This document shows, one piece after another, positions 57,518 to 64,000 of a stretch of DNA of 64,000 nucleotides. Source of the DNA: Ophioceras dolichostomum (Eukaryota > Ascomycota > Sordariomycetes > Magnaporthales > Ophioceraceae); the NCBI GenBank assembly GCA_003049485.1, contig PYST01000040.1, positions 1-64,000 on the forward strand, read 5' to 3'. Within the stretch, counting starts at the first letter, position 1; every line of letters begins with the position of its first letter. Under the pieces are notes generated by a model. The model was not told where the DNA came from. It ran no database searches and saw only the letters and a program-made list of their open reading frames with translations. The translations under genes were made by a program, and so were the position numbers.

Positions 57518-58880
57518 ATGGGATACCGCAGCGACGAGGACGAGGAGGTGATGTGAGTTGCTCCATCACCATCGCAACCTAACCGTCAAGAAACATTGAA
57601 ACCACATAGACTGACAACGGCTTCAGGACTCTCTCGTCTAATGCGCTCGACGCACTGAAGGAATTCTACTCAGAACGAGACGCTCTGAAGGCTAAGTTCG
57701 AGGACCTCAAGCTCGACGCGGAGAAGAGGCACGACGAGGTGAAGCAGTTGTCGATCCACGACTTCGTCGAGGATTGGCAGGAGTCTCAGTTCTGGGTATG
57801 TGTGGCCCTCGCCCCCATATCTAGCGGCCCTCCATGTAGTGTGCTGTACTGTATTGTGCTGGGTATGATATGGTACGACATGCGTCCCTATATCGTACGC
57901 TTTATCGCACGCTATAGAAACAGGCAACGTGGTAGAAGACACGATGCAAGTTATAGGCCCTGGTGCAGAGAACCGGCAGCTAACATCCTACCACAAAGTA
58001 TTCGGATGAGACGGCGAACTTGCTAGCGAATCATCTTCTCGAGGGGACCACTTCAGAGAGCACCATTGTTGCGGTCTCGGCACCGAGTGTGTTCGTTGCC
58101 CTGAAGAACGCGTTGGTGGGTGGTAACTACGCGCCCCTTCCTTTACGTCTACAGCCACCTCCCTGCCGTTTCCACCACATAATTTTATGATTTGACTGAC
58201 AGCCCATGGCATTGGTGCAGGCGTCGAGGGATGATGACGATCCCCAGCCGAAGCTCGTGCTTCTGGACTACGACAAGAGGTTCTCCGTATTTCCCGAGTT
58301 CGTCTTTTACGACTGCAATTCCCCCGTGGAGCTACCAGGTATGCTCTCATCTTGACCTCTGGAGCATTGAACGGTCATGGGTTTGTGATAGGAAGATTGG
58401 CAGTAGCTAACATCTAGTCCCCCCCCTTTCTCGCCCACAAGCCTATCTCAGGGGCACGGCGGACCGAATCGCCTGTGATCCCCCGTTCTTGAACGAGGAC
58501 TGCCAGACCAAAGGTGAGTGTGGGGAGCATCCAGAAGCCCTCTTCCGACTCCGTACTGGAACAATCATGCTGACCATCCGCACGGACGACCCGTCGTCAC
58601 AGAGGCCCTGACCGTGAGGTGGCTCTGCAAGCCCCCATTAGCGGCGCCAGCCCCGACGGACTCTGATGACCTTAAAGACGACGGAGCTGTCTCTTCGCCA
58701 CGTATCGTTCTCTGCACGGGAGAGCGGGTGGAGACGCTCATTACGACCAAGCTGTACAAATCGCTGGGCGTGCGGACCACGACCTTCATCCCGTCGCACG
58801 CGAACAAGCTCAGCAACGAGTTCCACTGCTACGCCAACTTCGAGTGCGAAGACTGGACATGGGAGAAGCCGCGAGAATAG
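57518..58880 (+). CDS. EFM5: eEF1A lysine methyltransferase EFM5 (EEF1AKMT1 family)
   Basis: S-adenosylmethionine-dependent protein lysine methyltransferase; yeast Efm5 trimethylates Lys79 of elongation factor eEF1A. Six exons (57518-57552, 57627-57795, 57999-58115, 58221-58338, 58442-58513, 58603-58880) join in phase to 262 residues, near the yeast length. Family motifs are LSSNALDALKEFYSERD, DWQESQFWYSDETANLLA, STIVAVSAPSVFVAL, LLDYDKRF, the catalytic-type DPPF in CDPPFLNEDC, and at the end the VLCTGERVE segment, FIPSHANKLSNEFHCYANF and EDWTWEK. The first exon is acidic (GYRSDEDEEVM). All junctions keep phase. Convergent with UBP8. Confidence 0.93.
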
Positions 58881-60020
58881 CCGCAACTAGGCAAGCAGCT
58901 GAGCTGGACGAAATGCGAATCAGTGTGAGACGAGGCTCCTGTCGGCTTGTGGAAAACAGGTTTCGACTAATGCAGGCCTGCCTTGTCGACCGTCCAAGTA
59001 GAGAGAGAGAGGGCAGGGAAGGATAGGTACCTCCAGTGGATGGTAAAGAAGAGGACGGGGATGAAATAAAAGGGAAGCTATAAACAGTATGGTATGACAT
59101 GGATTTCATCAATAGGTCGCACCCATATGTAGTGTCTAGATCACACGGGAAGCATCATCCAAGGTTGGGAAGTTGGGAAAATGAGAAAGGAATACATAGT
59201 ACAGAATAGTACAATCCTCATTCGCCTTGTGTCGATTCTCTGACCATCTCTCGCTTCTTCTTTCCACATCCTATAGGTAGGCCCTCGCGATGCCGCAAGA
59301 GCGAAGAAGAGCGGAAAAAGAAAATCAAAGGAGCGGAAAAGACGGAGAAGAAAAGAAGACCGACCTGAGCCCGTCGTTTAGTTATGCAAACACGCTTTTC
59401 TATCCGCCACTGGTGACAGCCAGAAAAGACAAAAAAAGAAAAGGTGGGTTAAGAATGAGAAAAAGCCAAGTCCATTATCCCGGAGTCCTTCTCTGTCCAA
59501 AGAGAATTGTAAAGGAAAAAGAAAAAGAAATAAGAAAAATATGACAGGAAAATATGCAAGGAAAATGAAATTACAGAGACCGGGACCACTTTGATAGTTA
59601 TTTTTTGTTCCCCCCGTTGACGCCGTTCAGCATGCTTTGTCGTGGATAGGTCGTTTTGAGGAGACTTTCCTCCCCTCCCCTCTCCCTGTTCGCTCTCCCT
59701 GTTCGCTCTCCCTGTTCGCTCCCCCTCTTCGCCTCTTCTCGGATTATTCCAGGCCATTGATCTAATCGCTTTCCTCTTTTTTTCTTTCTTCTTCTCCCCT
59801 TTCCATTGCTATTATTTCACTGATACAGAAAGACCCCCAGCATAGACAGCCGAAGATCGAAGTGTACAAAGAAGGTCCATATATTTGGGTTATGTGGAAG
59901 AAAACACGTTGTGGCGGCCCATGCCATCCCCCCGTCTGGACTCGGGGGGAGCGGGGGCACACTACACTGCCCGCCTGGGAGGGTGGGTGAGTGAGTAGCC
60001 CGACATGAGGTGCACTGCGC
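58881..60020. other. Convergent 3' intergenic region, EFM5 / UBP8
   Basis: About 1.1 kb with no supportable gene. It contains purine-rich stretches (59290-59360, 59440-59545), a tandem repeat at about 59684-59730 and a TAGGTACCTCC motif near 59025. Confidence 0.45.
59684..59730 (+). repeat. 14-bp tandem repeat (ctccctgttcgct)
   Basis: Three near-identical copies of ctctccctgttcgct-like units, with a decayed fourth. They lie between the convergent EFM5 and UBP8 genes. Confidence 0.75.
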
Positions 60021-62207
60021 TCACGCGAGGGTGCGGATGATGTAGAACAGCAGATATGCTTTCGCCGACAGCACCTCCGACTTTGAGGCGAGTTCCACCT
60101 TATGGTCGTTGAAGACGAACCACTGGATGTTTGGGTAGCCCCAATTAGCAGGGTGATTCCTCTGGTGCACTGAAAGATAACGTCAAGGGTAGGCATATGT
60201 GCAGGAATGACTTGTGTCGAAGAGTGGAGTGATGAGTGAGAGTGTCTACGTACCTGATCTTGAACTCGGCAGTACGCCGAGTAATGACCCGTGTCGAGTT
60301 CACCGACGTGCACGATGACGCTCAGTAAGTCGTAGGTACAGGACCTAGAGAGCTCGTAGTTATCTTTGGTTTCCAAGCTACGGCCCCTGTTGGTGTAGGG
60401 CAGCATGTTGAGCTGGAGCGGGAACGACACCTGAGTGTCGATCTTGGATGCCTTGTCGGGCCGACCCTGCTTAAACTCGAAGCGCTAAAGAGACAGAGAA
60501 CTTAGTTTAGTGGGAGAAAGTGGATACAAAATGATGGCGACTGCAGGAGCAAGGTGTAGTAGAGGGCAGCCTAAGATGAGGATCTTTCGCACCTTGAGTT
60601 GGATGGTTAGGACATTGGGCAACCTCTTAATGGAGGTGCGCCGTTTCGCGTGCTGAGTCGACTTGCAGCTGTGACAACGATACTCGCAGTCGTCAGAGTT
60701 GATGTACTCCTCGTGGAGACACTCCTGTAACGTGGGAGCTGGTGGCTTAACCTTCCCTTCTCCGTTGCCGGCAGCTCCCGCCGAGATCTTCTTCCGCTTC
60801 TGTGTTAGGTTCTCGAGTCCGAGGTTGAGGTCGAGAAACGACTGGACCTGGTTTGTGACGCCCTCGCAATGTTGGCAGGTGGTGGTGGTCTGCAGCTTCC
60901 CGTAGAAGGTCTGGTGTATGATGCAGTTGCAGGAGTGCTCCGAGCCCGTTTCTGGCCTGCGGCCGTCGCCGTTGCGCTCGTGCAGCTCCTCCGCCAGGAA
61001 CTGGAAGAATTCGTGCGCGTCCTGCTCCTTAGTCGTGACGAGATTCTCGAAAGCCTTTTTCTCTGAGATCCAGAACCCCGAGAGTATGTTAGTCGCCGTG
61101 TAGCCGCTTACGTTCTCCTGGGCGTAGAAGTCCTGGAAGATGTCGTCCATGGCGCAACTGAGGCAGTATTGGATCTGACACTCGGAGCTCTGGTGTCCGT
61201 CGCTCAGGTAGAAGTTGCGCAGTAGCGGGTTGCACAGGAAGCTCTGCAGGATCACGTTCTGGTAGCAGGTCGCCCCGGCGTTGTAGATGCCACGCAGGCC
61301 CGTCGCTTTACATGAGGCCGAAGTGGTGTTGATGGCAAGAGACTTAGACTCGTCCTTAACAGCGTCTGAGAAGAGTTCATCATGCTTCCTCTTGCGGGCT
61401 GAGGACGGAGGGAACAACATGCGAGTCGTTAGTAAAGCGGACACTTGCGCCATTCTCAACGTCGACTCTTGCTTTTGCTCTTCTCGCTTCCTCGTGGCCA
61501 AGCTGTTGCGACAGGGGAAGCGATATGAGCTTGAAACGGCAGGGAGAGCGTACTTGACGAAAATGATCCCGTCCCCGTTTTCCTCAGCCTGAGCTCCTCC
61601 ATGGTGGGGTCGAAGATGTAGTCGTCACACATCTGGCAGTACAGCAGACCGTTCCGGGACTCGACATCTGAAAGGGGTGGGGCGCCATCAAGGAGCCAGT
61701 ATTAGTAGGTAGACTTCAACGACCCTCCTAAATCCAAACTAGGGGCGAGGTACGATGGGCACCTGGCAGGACACGTACAGAAACGGTGTTGTTTCTTCGT
61801 CCCATGTTTCCCCATGTCTTCCTCCGTGAGCGTCATGGGACATTGGAGGCACAGAAAATTGGCTGTTAGAGTCGTAACCGCCTGGCCATTCGCGTTTGTC
61901 GAGGTCTGAGGAACAATCGTATTGCCGTCGAATATGCTACGAAGGATCGCCTTGTAGTGCGATATTGAGGTCTGCATCTTATCCGTGCTCTGGGTCATGA
62001 GGAGCTGGATGTGTTCTGTTTCGGGAGAACGGGGACAGGTTAGCAGCCGTCTCCCCGTCATTCTGCCAGGTCAAACAGAGACCGTTGTCCACAAAGAGAG
62101 ACGATGCGCATATATGACGTACCGCATCCATAGAGAGGAGTGCCCGGCACCGGCGACTTGATCTTGACATTTTTTGGAGAAGCGGGTGTAGTCGGCCGGG
62201 CGGCCAT
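60021..62207 (-). CDS. UBP8: SAGA-complex ubiquitin-specific protease UBP8
   Basis: Removes ubiquitin from histone H2B as part of the SAGA deubiquitinase module (USP22 family). Six exons (62207-62123, 62015-61779, 61667-61554, 61398-60593, 60484-60254, 60122-60021) join in phase to 524 residues. Exons 1-3 form the ZnF-UBP domain: CGEHIQLLM, ANFLCLQCP and GLLYCQMCDDYIFDP with paired Cys, and GKHGTKKQHRFYVES. The USP core starts with the Cys box GLRGIYNAGATCYQNVIL (Cys about 190). It then has QDAHEFFQFLAEELHE, Cys-x2-Cys pairs in TTTCQHCEG and YRCHSCKSTQHAKR, RRTSIKRLPNVLTIQLKRFEF across an exon junction, and the His box GELDTGHYSAYCRVQDQWFVF. It ends SAKAYLLFYIIRTLA. A Lys/Arg-rich linker (KRKHDELFSDAVKDE) may carry nuclear localisation. 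Divergent from the metallo-hydrolase gene. Confidence 0.94.
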
Positions 62208-63426
62208 GTTGTGATGCTGTCAACAGCGTTTCGCCGACTAGCTCTCTCTCTCACTCAGAGCAAACAAAAGACTCCACTCTCTCGTCGGAATCAGGCGGCC
62301 GCGTTCTCGCTTGCTTATTCGGGGCAGTTTTGGACGTTGTCTTAGGCCAGGGAAGGCTGAGGCGGAATCGGGGAGGGATCGGGGCGAGCGATGGGGAAAG
62401 CGGGCGTTGGGGCAAGTTCGGAGCTGAAACGAACAGAACCGGAGCGGTTTGGCAGGGCGGATTGGTATCGACTGAAGGACCTCTACGCCAGTAGCCAAGT
62501 CCAGGATAGAGTCGGAAATGAACGGTGCCGTGGCGGCGAGTCGAAGGTTCACTTGCCGTTACTTCAGTCCTGGCTGTGGCCTGCCGACAGACAAAGAAGG
62601 TTCGACTTGCTGGGTCCACCACATTCGTCAGATCTTGCGCCCCGAGAATTCAACTTCAGACAGCACGTAAGAGCACACTCACTGGATTTTGGAATGCCAA
62701 TGGATTCCGGACTGTCGTGTAAAATCTGCTCCAAACTTGGGAGCCGTGGTTCAACTTGACCCCTTGATCAGCGAACGAGCAACATCGCATTGGAAATTCC
62801 TTATCAGCACCTGATCGCAGCGTCTTATCGGGTAGTGAAGCCGACAAGCTCGTCAGCGTGGCGCACGGCCGGCAAGTTCCAGCTCAGGCAGGGGTTGGGT
62901 GACAACCAACTGGAACTCTGCTGGGATGACCAAACGTGCCCACTAAAAATATCAGCCTCGGTAGTGGAAAACAGGTGCCCCTCAGCCCCGCTATCCGCTA
63001 TTCGCTCTCCGCCATCCCGCCGAGCCTGGCCCCCAGATTCAAGCTGCTCGGCACGCCTATTGCACCATTCCACCACTGAAATATTGCATGCGCACACCCT
63101 TTCCGAGGACGGATAAGCTGTCAATTCAAACTAAAGGATGGTGTCACAACAACGACACTCATTCATTGACTATCTCCGCTGTGTTGGGAAGCCGAGGCTC
63201 CCGCTGCTTAGCGCCAAGGGCCTCGCGATGTTGAACTAAGCGAACCGTCTCTGCTTCTAACTGTAGTCTGGACTTCCAGATTCCAACCCTCCTTACCTCC
63301 GTATCCCTGACCGCGATATATCTAACTAGCGGGGCCTAATTGCCGTTTGCAAAGGTGATTATCTGCACATCACCTGGAAACAGCCAGCGCTGGCTGTCAC
63401 ATAGGCGGCTGCTGGCAAACATCAAT
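62208..63426. promoter_or_regulatory. Divergent promoter region, UBP8 / metallo-hydrolase gene
   Basis: About 1.2 kb between the two ATGs. The largest reading frame (62391-62759) has no motif and overlaps others on both strands. No TATA element is convincing. Confidence 0.4.
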
Positions 63427-64000
63427 ATGGCAGCACAACTCGTTCCCCTCCCGGAGGTTGAGCGGCTCAGCCCGACAGTCATCCGCATTCTCGGTGGAAA
63501 CCCGGGCAAGTTCACGCTGCAGGGAACCAATACGTACATCGTGGGCAAGGGGAAGAACCGCGTCTTGATCGACACTGGCGAGGGGAAACCGTCGTGGGCG
63601 GCTGCGGTCGACCGAACTCTGCGAGAGGAAGGCGCGTCTATCTCGCACGTGATCCTCACGCACTGGCACCCGGATCACACGGGCGGCATCGACCAGCTCC
63701 TTGCCTTGTGCCCAGATGCCCTCATTTTCAAGCACCAGCCTTCGGATGACGGACATCAGCAGGATATCCCGGATGGGCAGCAGTTCCTGACCGAGGGCGC
63801 CTCACTCCTCGCCGTACACACCCCCGGACACACCACCGATCATGTGGCTCTGCTGCTCCCAGAGGAGGATGCCATGTTCACGGGAGACAACGTCCTGGGT
63901 CAAGGTACCGCAGTGTTCGAGGACCTGGGGGTCTATCTCTCTAGTTTGCACCGTATGAAGCCTTTGTTCGGCGGGCGAGCATTTCCGGGCCATGGACCGG
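63427..64000 (+). CDS. Metallo-beta-lactamase-fold hydrolase (LACTB2-like), partial at window end
   Basis: The frame opens at ATG 63427 and runs open to the last base, giving the first 191 residues without an intron. After VERLSPTVIRILGGNPG comes the family TLQGTNTYIVG motif and VLIDTGEG. The metal-binding HWHPDH signature (starting about residue 79) follows, then HTPGHTTDHVALLL (third metal His) and MFTGDNVLGQG (bridging Asp). The last motif is FPGHG. This is the layout of LACTB2-type hydrolases (single-strand RNA nuclease in humans). The related fungal polyketide thioesterases of the atrochrysone type share the same signature, but no polyketide synthase is visible in this window. The 3' end lies outside. 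Confidence 0.85.
   Translation, partial: MAAQLVPLPEVERLSPTVIRILGGNPGKFTLQGTNTYIVGKGKNRVLIDTGEGKPSWAAAVDRTLREEGASISHVILTHWHPDHTGGIDQLLALCPDALIFKHQPSDDGHQQDIPDGQQFLTEGASLLAVHTPGHTTDHVALLLPEEDAMFTGDNVLGQGTAVFEDLGVYLSSLHRMKPLFGGRAFPGHGP

Noticed and set aside
63427..64000. Thioesterase of a polyketide cluster
   Set aside because: The metallo-beta-lactamase signature also fits such enzymes, but no polyketide synthase or tailoring gene is present in the window. A LACTB2-type housekeeping hydrolase is the simpler reading.
1..64000. CRISPR arrays, rRNA or tRNA genes, intact transposons
   Set aside because: No regular direct-repeat/spacer pattern, no canonical GGTTCGAATCC-type T arm with a matching acceptor stem, no 5S rRNA-like block and no transposase or reverse-transcriptase motifs were seen.

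Overview
The window is a gene-dense stretch of a filamentous ascomycete (Pezizomycotina) nuclear genome, most probably a Sordariomycete. The evidence is many short spliceosomal introns (about 50-250 bp, GT..AG, often gtaagt/gtgagt/gtacgt donors), GC-rich third codon positions in exons against CT- or purine-rich intergenic DNA, monocistronic genes on both strands, and purely eukaryotic products (POM152, SKN7, mitochondrial aconitase, complex I 40 kDa subunit, SAGA deubiquitinase). Two single unresolved bases (13987, 33002) mark it as draft assembly.

Layout, left to right. 1-6 kb is the accessory-looking part: a GNAT acetyltransferase-like gene with simple-sequence runs (1525-2709) and a decayed DUF3176-type membrane protein gene (about 3857-5230). 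7-20.9 kb is housekeeping: phosphatidylserine synthase (7152-8188, +), threonyl-tRNA synthetase (8903-11543, -), an FBXO21-type F-box protein (12144-14250, +), rhomboid protease Rbd2 (15023-16302, -) and mitochondrial aconitase (17740-20912, -). 22.6-25.7 kb holds the Bud20-type zinc finger protein (+) and a 'Swiss Army Knife' HAD-domain RNA-repair-like protein with a Gly/Arg-rich tail (+). A second decayed locus with an acidic repeat lies at about 26.3-27.3 kb. Then come eIF2B epsilon (27570-30055, -), the SKN7 response-regulator transcription factor (33277-36170, -) with about 5 kb of gene-free DNA upstream, and nucleoporin POM152 (41232-45556, -). The right third holds a UCH37-like ubiquitin hydrolase (47461-49758, +), GPI transamidase subunit GAA1 (50254-52482, +), proteasome lid subunit RPN9 (52994-54258, -), complex I NDUFA9/NUO40 (55001-56962, +), eEF1A lysine methyltransferase EFM5 (57518-58880, +), SAGA deubiquitinase UBP8 (60021-62207, -) and the first part of a metallo-beta-lactamase-fold hydrolase (63427 to the window end, +).

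There is no operon-like or cluster logic. The genes are unrelated housekeeping functions, although ubiquitin/proteasome factors recur (two deubiquitinases, RPN9, an F-box protein). Exon structures were rebuilt by hand from splice-site motifs, reading phase and conserved family motifs. They close with consistent phase in all intact genes, including several 14-17 nt exons. I found no tRNA or rRNA gene, intact transposon, CRISPR array or secondary-metabolite cluster. The least explained items are the SAK-HAD protein with paired HxxN motifs, the acidic-repeat remnant, the promoter-like element antisense to SKN7, and a dispersed TAGGTAGG/GGTACCT motif family in the non-coding DNA.
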